32,500 nt of DNA from Nymphaea colorata (taxonomy: Eukaryota > Streptophyta > Magnoliopsida > Nymphaeales > Nymphaeaceae): positions 28,481,033 through 28,513,532 of the forward strand of contig NC_045140.1 in the NCBI RefSeq assembly GCF_008831285.2, read 5' to 3'. The notes under the pieces were generated by a model that saw only the letters and a list, made by a program, of their open reading frames with translations, was not told the DNA's origin and made no database searches. Position numbers and translations under genes: made by a program. Below, piece after piece: positions 9,544 through 17,991 of the stretch (its first letter is position 1; each line of letters opens with the position of its first letter).

Positions 9544-9548
9544 GGAGA
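9544..9548 (+). other. Left target-site duplication of element B (GGAGA)
   Basis: GGAGA sits immediately before B's TGATAC start and again at 20871-20875 immediately after B's CTACCA end. The uninterrupted A 5' LTR has one GGAGA at 2340-2344, which proves the duplication. Confidence 0.97.
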
Positions 9549-10091
9549 TGATACGGGTCAACCTGCAGAGTGGCCTAGGGTAGCCACAGATGTCGCTGAG
9601 AGCAGCCAAAGGGCGTGGGGCAAAACCGCCCTTCATGCGATTAAGGCCCTACAAGGCCAAGATGACTCAAGGCTGAGTCAAAAGGGAGGCGTAGTGCATC
9701 AGGTGCAGACCTTACAAACTGAACATATTCAGCTTAGAATCGATGCCGAGGGAGGAGCGGGAGGAGAGGCAACGGCTCTAAGCGAGGCTCTTGAGGACCA
9801 AGGCGAAAGGGGTCAAGTCCGAGTCCGGTCTAGTCCAACCTAGGTCTTCGCTATACTCATGCACTTAGGGTCAGCCTAGGGCGAGCCTAGGCGAATTTCT
9901 GGTCTGAACCAAGGCCCACAGCGTGCGGGCTAAGGAGAGGACGAGTTAGGGACGAGACACTAAGTCTCGAGTTCGAGTTTGCTTGCGTTTTCTTTGATTT
10001 TAGAGTGCGCATTTGCTTTGGTAGTCAATTCCGTTTTGGATTTTGATTTTGGGTTGGATCAATTGTTTAGATCCGCTTTTTAATTCAGTAT

Positions 10092-10099
10092 TATAAATA
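10092..10099 (+). promoter_or_regulatory. TATA box of element B 5' LTR
   Basis: TATAAATA, a consensus plant TATA box. Identical copies are at 18240 (B 3' LTR), 21718 (C 5' LTR) and 29875 (C 3' LTR). Expected transcription start is about 10124. It lies about 545 bp into the LTR, as the TATA box of A does (about 493 bp). Confidence 0.75.
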
Positions 10100-10833
10100 T
10101 TTAGAATTCTTTTGGATCTGTATGCAAAATTCGAGAATAGAAGTCATTTGTGTGAATCGACTCTCTCTCTTCTCCTCTACTCGAGTTCTCTCCCTCTCAC
10201 GCGCGTCTCCTCTCCAAGCCACGTTCTTCTTCCTCCGTCTTACATTGGGGAATTTTCGATGCAACTTGCTGAAATTCCTCAAGCAACAGCAGCTATACCC
10301 GACGGTATTCTTCTCTCTTAGCCTTGATTTCTTCTTCTATTCTTCCCTAATCACTCAACCGAAGGGTTAGCCAAATGAAGAGCTTCCAAGCGTCCGGCGC
10401 AAGGTGCTTCTTCCCATGGATTTGTTCCCCACGTCTTCATCAACGGTAGCGGTGCAGCCTCCACGTCTCCACCCGTGAAGGTTAGAGGCCTCTTCGTACT
10501 GGGAAGACTTCATCCTCTAGGCGACTAGAAGGGTGAAGTATCCACTCCAGATTTGGGCTCTTAGAGGTAAGCGTCCATAACTCGATTGTAGGGGCGTGCA
10601 ACGGCGTTAAGAGAGTTTAGGGGAGAGTTCGGCCAAGGGGAGTTCTTGCTGGAATCACAGCCAGCAAGCTAGCCTTTCCCACGGTGGAAATCGTCCTTAA
10701 ACTCGATTTTACGAGTCACGCACCTCCAGCTAGTTATTGTCGTTTAATTCTATGAGTTTCATTCGATTGTTTTAGTTTCTTTGAGCCAAGAAAGTTCAGA
10801 TTTAGCCACTGCCTTGTCCTCCCTCTTGCTGGT

Positions 10834-10950
10834 CGAAATCAGAAAGAAAACAACAGAAAAGAAGGGCGAGAAAAATCAGAAAGAAAAGAAAAGAAAAAGA
10901 AAGACGCCCAAATGAAAAATTAAAGTAAAAGAAAGAGAGAATCGGCAAGA
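10834..10950 (+). repeat. Purine-rich low-complexity tract in B LTR leader
   Basis: About 115 bp of mostly A and G, rich in AGAAA and AAAGA, downstream of the donor-like site at 10567 and upstream of the GGTAAGT at 11172. The other LTRs have the same tract at +8148 (B 3'), +11626 (C 5') and +19783 (C 3'). Element A has a shorter, less regular A/G-rich stretch near 6750-6840. It could act as an exonic splicing enhancer or simply be low-complexity leader. Confidence 0.5.
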
Positions 10951-11171
10951 GGACTAGGCGCGGCCAGTTCTGGAAATTGGCCGGAATTGTCTAATTCCGG
11001 CCACTGCTGCATTGATTCCGGCATCACTCCATCCCGGGCTGCAAGTGTTCGAGTTATTCGTGTGTGCATTTGGGAGATTCCGGCCTCAATTGGGGAAAAT
11101 CCGGCCACATTTGGGGAAAGCACTCTTGCGTCGTCACATTTGGGGATTTCGCATTTGTCTCACCCAAATCG

Positions 11172-12303
11172 GTAAGTGATTGCTTGACTTGGGCCCTTCG
11201 CCATCTCCACCACATATCTGTACACGTGGCATGATCGGGAGCACTTGGGAGAGAACCTTGGAGTGAAATCCTCCACATCCCTAGCTTGTAGCTAGTGGAT
11301 CACATTTGGAAGGGGCGAGTTCTCTTTTGAGAGATCTTCTCCTACTTCGTAGGTGGCTGATCACCTTGTTGACTGCCACCTCCTCCTCCATTTTAGCTAG
11401 GATATTGCCCAGCCACACACCTCATCAGCCAAATCGCCACCTCACCTATACACCTCACCAAGATCCCTAGCCTCTCTCCTACGTATTAGGGAGATAGCCC
11501 TTCTAGAACGCCACCTAGCCTAGAATCTTGGAGGACAATCCTATCATGGAATATTCTCCATATTCTTAGCCAACTCTACCCTACCCAATTACCCCGAGCT
11601 CACCCGAACTTACCAAGTTACCACTTGCCTTTCCATTTCCATTTTCTCATCTACCCTAAACCGAGCCACTCAAACCCACCCTAGCTACTTTGTAGGAACC
11701 CTCATTTGAGTCCCTTCCCCACACCCGGTCAACCGAAGATTTTGACCGTAGGACCTACCTAGCCTACTCTACCTATGACCTAGCTCGCTGGCCAAACCTA
11801 GCCCGGGCCCACCTGGTCCCACCTGGTCCCACCTGGTCCGAACCCACTCAGTCCAAGTCCCGCGCCTAGTTGGTTTCAACCTTAGCGCCAAGGAAGACCG
11901 CGGCATTGCTAGCCGCATCCTTGAAGTCTTTGGAACCGGCGGGCCTTGATCCAGCATATTCCGGCGACCTCCGGCCACCTCTGCTCTTTTTCCGGCGACT
12001 CTCCGGCGTGGATTCCAGAAGGTCCCCCAGACATCCAGCAAGGCGTTGAAGTGCTCCTAGGCGATTCCGGCGGGGTGATCCTACTTCACGCGTCTCTTGG
12101 AACGGCTTGACTTCACTCACGGCCTCTTCTTTTGGAGTTCAGCTCTGCACCAGCCCTCTTCTTTCGTGTTGCTGGTAGTCCTCGAGTGTGGAATCTCACC
12201 TCGAGGCTTTTGACTGCTTAGCCAAGCTAGCCTTGGCCGGTACACTCTACTCCTCTCTTTAGACACGCGGGAGGTAGCATTTATTTCTGCATTTTGCTTT
12301 CAG
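11172..12303 (+). other. Candidate spliceosomal intron in element B R/U5
   Basis: The donor ATCG|GTAAGT (GT at 11172) and the T-rich acceptor GCATTTTGCTTTCAG|CCCG (AG at 12302-12303) are both conserved in element A. Sequence before the donor and after the acceptor aligns between A and B, but the 1.13-kb interior does not obviously align with A's 2.08 kb. An alternative upstream donor GAG|GTAAGC is at 10567, matching A's GAG|GTTAGT at 6489, and an alternative acceptor TTTGTCTAG is at 12623. The C copy runs 22798-23939. Confidence 0.45.
11811..11840 (+). repeat. 10-bp tandem repeat in B LTR (three units)
   Basis: ACCTGGTCCC/G in three tandem units. The B 3' LTR (19959-19988) and C 5' LTR (23437-23466) also have three; the C 3' LTR (31594-31613) has two. 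A second 10-bp unit, CCACCTCCGG-like, is single here near 11970-11985 and doubled in the three other LTRs (for example 20107-20136). Confidence 0.8.
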
Positions 12304-12715
12304 CCCGACCGTGAGGTCGTAGTTGTGCATAGAGGGACCTCCGCGGCACTGCGCCAAGGACACGACCTCGTGCCAGCACTAGCCTCCTACGGGTGGGTGT
12401 GGTTTGTGCGTTTAGGCGTGGTTTGCATGGTTTGCTTGAGTGAGTTTGAGTGATTTTTAACAAATGTATCGCTTCCGCTTGTATTAGCCTCGCATCTCTT
12501 AGATTTGTGTAGTAGGTTTTGCTTGGATTTGGGTATAGCCTCTCTTGTATTCCGCTACCTATCCGGGATTTTCTAAGTCGGGGTCCTGTCCGACTGGGTA
12601 GTGTCTTTGTTTTAATTTGTCTAGGAAGTCTTCTGGTTGGTCCAAGGTGATCGTGGGGGTAGGCACGGCCGTTGGTTTCAGACTTAGGTCGGCCACGGAC
12701 AAGACCCTACCAATT

Positions 12716-12728
12716 TGGTATCAGAGCC
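12716..12728 (+). other. Primer-binding site of element B (tRNA-iMet)
   Basis: TGGTATCAGAGCC, three bases (ATT) after the LTR end; 13-nt complement to the initiator tRNA-Met 3' end, as in A and C. The 166 bp from here to the ATG at 12895 is a short leader in which I see no coding signal. Confidence 0.94.
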
Positions 12729-12894
12729 TCCTTGGAGCAGCAGCAAGCAAGTACAGTATCGGCATTTCGGATTTTATACAGGGCAGAATACAGCTGGAAT
12801 TCTTGTCAGTGTCAGAGTCAGTGGTTTTCAACTAGTCGTGTGATTCTTTTAGACGTTTGGATTTCTGATTTTTTTTTTGGACTTAACCATCGCA

Positions 12895-15800
12895 ATGGTT
12901 AAGAAGAAGCAAGTCGTGCCCGAGGCACCAGATGTTGAGGCGGAGACCTCAGCCAATGAGGAACAGCCATCTACTGAGATGGAGGTATACGCGGTGGAAA
13001 GAATGGTTCACATCGAAAATGAGGTTTTGAAAATCCGCCACGAGATGAGCGACTACAAGAAACAACTTTCTAAGCTCAACGAGTTAGATGAGATCAAGGA
13101 GATGATGAGAGTCATGACGGCCAATCAAGAGGCCCTTAGGAGAAACAACCCGGATCCCCCACAGCCCCACGTTGATAAGGGCAAGGGCATACTCAATGGA
13201 CCGCCCAACGTCGGTCCTAATCCCTTCCATTCGCAAGCCGGCCCTAGTAGACCACCACCCGGGGGGAATAACAGCAATAATGGAGGTTTCCAAGCACAGC
13301 CCACCAACCTCAACAACTATCACGGTGGGCATCATAACTCCTCGCCTGATTGGGAGAACCGAGAGCCTTATGGACCCCAATCCAGCCAGTATAGGTCCAG
13401 ATTTGGAGGCACACAGTGGGAGAATATTAATTCAGATCGTAGATGGGGTGATAGAGGAGACCGTGAACCACCTTCTTGGGAGCCGTATAGAGAGCGTCAG
13501 GCAGCGCCAAGAAACCAACCAAGGATTCCTATGGTTCGCATTGACTTCCCTAGATTCAATGGCAAGGAACCCTTAGATTGGATTTTTCAAGTGGAGGAGT
13601 ACTTCACATGTCAGATGATTCCTGATGAGGAATGGCTTCAAACGTCCATTCTACACTTCGATGGCGAAGCTAGGAGATGGTATCGTTGGCTCAAGCTCAA
13701 GGAGCCAGTCAATACGTGGGGAGAGTTCAAAGAAGCTCTCATGCTCAGATTTGGTGAGTCTTCCTATGTAGATTACGACATCGAGTTGCGTAATCTAAGA
13801 CAAACCGCATCAGTTCAAGAATACCAAGCCAAGTTTGAGAATTTAGCAAGCATGGTTGATTGGACGCCCAAGTCCCTCATTGCCGCATTTGTTGGAGGAT
13901 TGAAGGAGGAAATTCAGATAGACATACGGGCTGAGCCCAACACGGAGTTGCGGAAGTGCTTTGCCAAAGCACGTTCCATCGAGGATAGGCAAAGAAAGAA
14001 ACAAGCCTTGTACCGACAATGGAGAAACCCCGGAACAGTCCGTGTGAGGGAGATCCCTCAACCGCAAAAACTCCTTCCAGCCCCTCCGCGTAAAGAAGAA
14101 CCTAAACCCGCTTTCAAGGGTCGAGCGCCTCCTGTACTAACTCGGGAAGAAAGAGAAGAGTTAATCAAGAACAAGCAGTGTTTCTGGTGTAAAGAAAAGT
14201 GGGACCCTACGCACAAGTGCAAGCACATTCGAGTCTACACGGTTTTGGATGATGACGCCGACGATGAAGAAGATCAATCCCCTATGATCGAAGAAATAGA
14301 GGAATTGGAGGCCCGAGAAGAGCCTCAAGAGCAGGAAAGGCCACCCCTTGAGGGCGCTTGTCATACCATGACAGACCCTAACCGACCAGATGCTATGAGA
14401 GTTATAGGGCAAATTGGAAAGAGAAATGTTCTTGTTCTTTTGGATTCGGGGGCTACTCACAATTTCGTGGGTGACCACCTCGCTCAGGAATTGAATTGTA
14501 CCATCGAAGAGCACCCAACTCTTAAAGTACTGGTGGCCAATGGTGAGTGTCTCCCTTGCACTCGCAAGTGTGCAAACGTAGAGCTCGTGCTTCAGAAGAT
14601 TCCTTATACAGTCGACTTGCTAGTTGTCCCTCTACCCAGCGTAGATATCATTCTTGGAGTCAAATGGCTCAAGACCTTAGGGCGAATTTGGTGGGACTTC
14701 TCTACCATGGAGATGTGCCTACCTAAAGAGGGTGGAGGAGAGGAAGTAGTGCTAAGGGCAGTCGATCCTAGTTTGGCACCCAAGGCAGCGCTAAAGGCTA
14801 TAGCAGTCCAGAGACCAGCGGCTTGGTTAGTTTCAGTGGCAGAGGAAGTTGTCGCTCAAGAGGGATCAGAAGAGAAAGTACCCGAGCAGATTCAGAAAGT
14901 GTTGGAGGAGTTCAAGGATATATTCGAGGAACCTAAAGGACTTCCTCCACCTCGATCATATGACCACAGGATAGTATTGACCAACGGCACAGAGCCGGTT
15001 AACGTGCGCCCGTACCGCTATGGGTACGCTCAAAAATCAGAAATTGAGCGATTGGTCAAAGAAATGCGAGAAAGTAATATTATTCGGCCAAGTTCTAGTC
15101 CCTTTTCGTCGCCAGTCCTTCTCGTCAAGAAAAAGGACAACACATGGAGATTCTGTGTGGATTACAGGGCCTTGAACGAAGCTACTGTCAAGGATAGGCA
15201 TCCAATTCCTGTTATTGATGAACTCTTGGATGAACTATCTGGAGCTCGCATCTTTTCCAAGTTGGATCTCCGGTCAGGGTACCACCAAATTCGAATGTAT
15301 GAGGAAGACATTACAAAGACGGCATTTCGTACCCATGACGGCCATTATGAGTTTTTGGTCATGCCGTTTGGACTTACGAACGCGCCCGCAACATTCCAAC
15401 GATGTATGAATGACGTGTTTCGTCAGTTCCTGCGTGACTTCGTGTTAGTCTTCTTCGATGACATTCTTGTGTACAGCCAGAGTATTGAACAGCATGTCGA
15501 GCACCTTCGCACAGTGTTGAGAATATTAAGGGAGAATACCCTATTCGCGAAAATGTCCAAGTGCAGCTTTGGGCAGACTTCTATCGGGTATTTGGGTCAC
15601 ATCGTATCACATGAGGGGGTCAGAGCCGACCCTGAAAAACTCCAGGCCATGGAGCAATGGCCCTTGCCGAAGGACCCTCGAGGCATGCGGGGATTTTTAG
15701 GCCTCACGGGGTACTATCGCAGATTTATCAAAGGCTATGGTTTGATCGCTTCTCCCTTGACGCACATGTTGAAAAAGGGGGAGTTTACATGGACTGAGAA

Positions 15801-17991
15801 AGCAAGAGAGGCCTTTGTCAAACTGAAGGCCGCTATGATGAGTGCCCCAGTACTTGCTCTCCCTGATTTCTCTAAGGATTTCATAATTGAGACAGATGCT
15901 AGTGACGTAGGCGTCGGTGCAGTTCTGAGCCAAGAGGGCCACCCAATTGCGTTTATGTCGAAAGCCCTCACGGAGCGGGCCAAACCCTTTTCCACCTATG
16001 AAAAGGAGCTTTTGGCAATAGTCTTAGCAGTAGACAAGTGGAGGCCCTATCTGATTGGGCGAAGATTTGTGGTGAGAACGGACCACAGCAGTTTGAGGTA
16101 CATGGTAAAGCAACGCGTCTCGACTCCTATCCAGCAGAGATGGTTAGCCAAACTCCTTGGCTACGATTTCACGATAGAGTACAAGAAGGGAACCGAAAAC
16201 TCTGCTGCAGACTCCTTGTCACGCATGCCAGAGCACTTAAAAACTCTTTCTGTGATTGAGACCGACCTTTGGGATAGACTAACTCAGGAGCAAGATCAGG
16301 ATCTAACACTTAGGCTCCTCAAGCAGTCCATACGCCAGAATCCAGAGTCTATTCCCCACTATTCGTTAAGAGGAGAAATACTCTGCAAGAAGCGACGAGC
16401 CTTGGTACCAAAGAACTCGCCTCTCAAGGTTGAGCTACTCAAACATTTTCATGACTCGAGCATTGCTGGTCACGAAGGCGTGGCTAAAACTATGGGGCGC
16501 ATTAAGGCACAGTTTTGGTGGGAGGGAATGAAAGCAGACGTGAGGGATTACGTGAAAGCCTGCCCTACCTGCCAACGTGAAAAATATGAGGCCATCAAGC
16601 CTCCAGGGCACTTGAACCCTTTGCCCATACCGGATAAGCCATGGGAAGATGTATCAATGGACTTCATTGATGCAATGCCCCGAGCTGAAGGGAAAGAGGC
16701 GGTGTTGGTCGTGGTGGATCGCTTAACCAAGTACAGCCATTTTGTGGCCCTACCCAGAAACTACCATGGACCAATGGTTGCTAATGTTTACCAAGATCAC
16801 GTTGGAAAGCTGCATGGTATGCCCAAGACCATTGTCTGCGATCGGGACTCGATCTTCCTCAGTGCTTTTTGGAGGGAGTATATGAGAATGGCGGGTACAG
16901 TGATCAACTTTAGCACCGCCCATCATCCTCAAACAGATGGGCAGAGCGAAGTAGTCAACAGGACACTGGAGACCTATCTGAGGTGTTACGCCGGAGAGAG
17001 ACCCAACACCTGGGTCAAATATTTATCTTGGGCTGAGTGGTCCTATAACACCAGCCTCCATTCAGGAACCGGCATGACTCCCTATGAAGCCCTGTATGGT
17101 TGCCCGCCGAGTTATGTCCCGAGGTATGAGGTAGACACCGCAAGAGAAGATGAGGTCGATGTTGCCTTGAGAAACAGGGATGACATTCTAGCCACGCTAA
17201 AAAGAAACATCCAGAGGGCCCAGGCTAGAATGAAAAAGGCGCATGATAAGGGGCGTAGAGACAGAGAATTTGAGGTAGGCGACATGGTATGGTTAAAGAG
17301 GCTGCCCATGAAGCAGAAATCGTTGCTAGGACAGCCCTATTCGAAGCTTCTGCCAAGATACTATGGGCCGTTTCGAGTTCTTCAGAAAATTGGTAAGGCA
17401 GCCTATCGCATAGCTTTGCCCCCTACAGCCCTTGTCCATCCAGTATTCCATGTCTCTCGGTTGAAGCCGCATCATGGGCCAGTACCAGAGCAAGAGGAAC
17501 CATTACCAGATGTTAGCCAACGCCCATATCGAATCCTAAAGCACCGATGGGTCACTAGAGATGGTAGAGCCCGCCACGAGGTTTTGATTGAATGGGAAGG
17601 AATCGATGGTGGTACCTCCTGGGAGTTGTTTGACAAGGTAAAATTCCAATTCCCTACAGGAGCTTGGGGACAAGCTCCATCTCAGGAGGGTGGATCTGAT
17701 ACGGGTCAACCTGCAGAGTGGCCTAGGGTAGCCACAGATGTCGCTGAGAGCAGCCAAAGGGCGCGGGGCAAAACCGCCCTTCATGCGATTAAGGCCCTAC
17801 AAGGCCAAGATGACTCAAGGCTGAGTCAAAAGGGAGGCGTAGTGCATCAGGTGCAGACCTTACAAACTGAACATATTCAGCTTAGAATCGATGCCGAGGG
17901 AGGAGCGGGAGGAGAGGCAACGGCTCTAAGCGAGGCTCTTGAGGACCAAGGCGAAAGGGGTCAAGTCCGAGTCCGGTCTAGTCCAACCTAG
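12895..17991 (+). CDS. gag-pol: Gag-Pol polyprotein of element B (chromovirus, 1,698 aa, intact)
   Basis: The single ORF encodes the structural and enzymatic proteins of the retrotransposon. The frame is open from TTG 12877, but ATG 12895 is the first ATG. In order: coiled-coil-like region (about 25-85), N/P/G-rich linker, Gag core (about 213-380), zinc knuckle (C429, C432, H440, C442), aspartic protease (DSGAT, D517), reverse transcriptase (D791 and FFDD with D855/D856), RNase H (D1001, E1038, D1063), integrase zinc site (H1186, H1193, C1223, C1226), DD35E core (D1256, D1316, E1352), GPF motif (about 1490) and a chromodomain-like segment (1545-1587, VLIEWEG then TSWELF, ending FP), which in chromoviruses directs integration by binding chromatin. 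A further 98 residues (from 1601) are read from the 3' LTR across the PPT. Gag and Pol share one frame, so processing by the encoded protease is expected. All catalytic residues checked are present. Confidence 0.96.
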   Translation: MVKKKQVVPEAPDVEAETSANEEQPSTEMEVYAVERMVHIENEVLKIRHEMSDYKKQLSKLNELDEIKEMMRVMTANQEALRRNNPDPPQPHVDKGKGILNGPPNVGPNPFHSQAGPSRPPPGGNNSNNGGFQAQPTNLNNYHGGHHNSSPDWENREPYGPQSSQYRSRFGGTQWENINSDRRWGDRGDREPPSWEPYRERQAAPRNQPRIPMVRIDFPRFNGKEPLDWIFQVEEYFTCQMIPDEEWLQTSILHFDGEARRWYRWLKLKEPVNTWGEFKEALMLRFGESSYVDYDIELRNLRQTASVQEYQAKFENLASMVDWTPKSLIAAFVGGLKEEIQIDIRAEPNTELRKCFAKARSIEDRQRKKQALYRQWRNPGTVRVREIPQPQKLLPAPPRKEEPKPAFKGRAPPVLTREEREELIKNKQCFWCKEKWDPTHKCKHIRVYTVLDDDADDEEDQSPMIEEIEELEAREEPQEQERPPLEGACHTMTDPNRPDAMRVIGQIGKRNVLVLLDSGATHNFVGDHLAQELNCTIEEHPTLKVLVANGECLPCTRKCANVELVLQKIPYTVDLLVVPLPSVDIILGVKWLKTLGRIWWDFSTMEMCLPKEGGGEEVVLRAVDPSLAPKAALKAIAVQRPAAWLVSVAEEVVAQEGSEEKVPEQIQKVLEEFKDIFEEPKGLPPPRSYDHRIVLTNGTEPVNVRPYRYGYAQKSEIERLVKEMRESNIIRPSSSPFSSPVLLVKKKDNTWRFCVDYRALNEATVKDRHPIPVIDELLDELSGARIFSKLDLRSGYHQIRMYEEDITKTAFRTHDGHYEFLVMPFGLTNAPATFQRCMNDVFRQFLRDFVLVFFDDILVYSQSIEQHVEHLRTVLRILRENTLFAKMSKCSFGQTSIGYLGHIVSHEGVRADPEKLQAMEQWPLPKDPRGMRGFLGLTGYYRRFIKGYGLIASPLTHMLKKGEFTWTEKAREAFVKLKAAMMSAPVLALPDFSKDFIIETDASDVGVGAVLSQEGHPIAFMSKALTERAKPFSTYEKELLAIVLAVDKWRPYLIGRRFVVRTDHSSLRYMVKQRVSTPIQQRWLAKLLGYDFTIEYKKGTENSAADSLSRMPEHLKTLSVIETDLWDRLTQEQDQDLTLRLLKQSIRQNPESIPHYSLRGEILCKKRRALVPKNSPLKVELLKHFHDSSIAGHEGVAKTMGRIKAQFWWEGMKADVRDYVKACPTCQREKYEAIKPPGHLNPLPIPDKPWEDVSMDFIDAMPRAEGKEAVLVVVDRLTKYSHFVALPRNYHGPMVANVYQDHVGKLHGMPKTIVCDRDSIFLSAFWREYMRMAGTVINFSTAHHPQTDGQSEVVNRTLETYLRCYAGERPNTWVKYLSWAEWSYNTSLHSGTGMTPYEALYGCPPSYVPRYEVDTAREDEVDVALRNRDDILATLKRNIQRAQARMKKAHDKGRRDREFEVGDMVWLKRLPMKQKSLLGQPYSKLLPRYYGPFRVLQKIGKAAYRIALPPTALVHPVFHVSRLKPHHGPVPEQEEPLPDVSQRPYRILKHRWVTRDGRARHEVLIEWEGIDGGTSWELFDKVKFQFPTGAWGQAPSQEGGSDTGQPAEWPRVATDVAESSQRARGKTALHAIKALQGQDDSRLSQKGGVVHQVQTLQTEHIQLRIDAEGGAGGEATALSEALEDQGERGQVRVRSSPT
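14725..14746 (+). other. Central PPT-like purine run in element B pol
   Basis: A 22-nt run, purine except for one T, between the protease and reverse transcriptase regions; its core AAAGAGGGTGGAGG resembles the PPT AAGGAGGGTGGATC. It encodes KEGGGEE, preceded by LP. The C copy is at 26360-26381. Possible central plus-strand primer; this is speculative, because purine runs also arise from Glu/Lys/Gly codons. Confidence 0.35.
17659..17678 (+). promoter_or_regulatory. Hairpin just upstream of the element B PPT
   Basis: GGAGCTTG-GGGA-CAAGCTCC forms a perfect 8-bp stem with a GGGA loop, ending 5 nt before the PPT. The 18-nt core is identical in element A despite strong divergence elsewhere. The C copy is at 29294-29313. 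Confidence 0.62.
17684..17696 (+). other. Polypurine tract of element B
   Basis: AGGAGGGTGGATC directly precedes the TGATAC start of the 3' LTR. It is read through by the gag-pol ORF as EGGS. Confidence 0.9.

Larger units (their letters stand above)
5441..9548 (+). repeat. Element A 3' LTR, main part (truncated by insertion of B)
   Basis: Starts TGTTAC right after the PPT and runs 4,108 bp to the GGAGA target site at 9544-9548, where element B begins. The other 66 bp of the LTR lie at 20876-20941. U3 is about 525 bp, with the ORF's stop codon at 5655-5657 and a TATA box at 5933. The remaining 3.6 kb is R/U5, unusually long. Short regions align by eye to B's LTR: the AEGGAGG-coding G-rich motif, AGCCTAGGCG repeats, the TTGGCCGGAAT stretch near 6897, the GGTAAGT donor, and the CAGCCCG region near 9190. 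Confidence 0.93.
9549..12712 (+). repeat. Element B 5' LTR (3,164 bp)
   Basis: Runs from TGATACGG to CTACCA, followed by ATT and the primer site. U3 is about 575 bp, with the TATA box at 10092, so R/U5 is about 2.6 kb. U3 carries a copy of the last 98 codons of the polyprotein (9549-9843 here, no start codon of its own). Other contents: a purine-rich tract 10834-10950, repeated TTCCGGC motifs about 10980-11115, a 10-bp tandem repeat at 11811-11840, and candidate splice sites. Confidence 0.95.

Noticed and set aside
12877-12894. Upstream extension of the B gag-pol ORF to a TTG codon (same in C at 24513)
   Set aside because: Not an ATG, and the first in-frame ATG follows six codons later at 12895.
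13172-13576. A 134-codon ORF overlapping B gag in the +1 frame
   Set aside because: It is a shadow of the proline/asparagine-rich Gag linker; it explains why the wrong frame stays open after the frameshift in C, but there is no sign it is translated in B.
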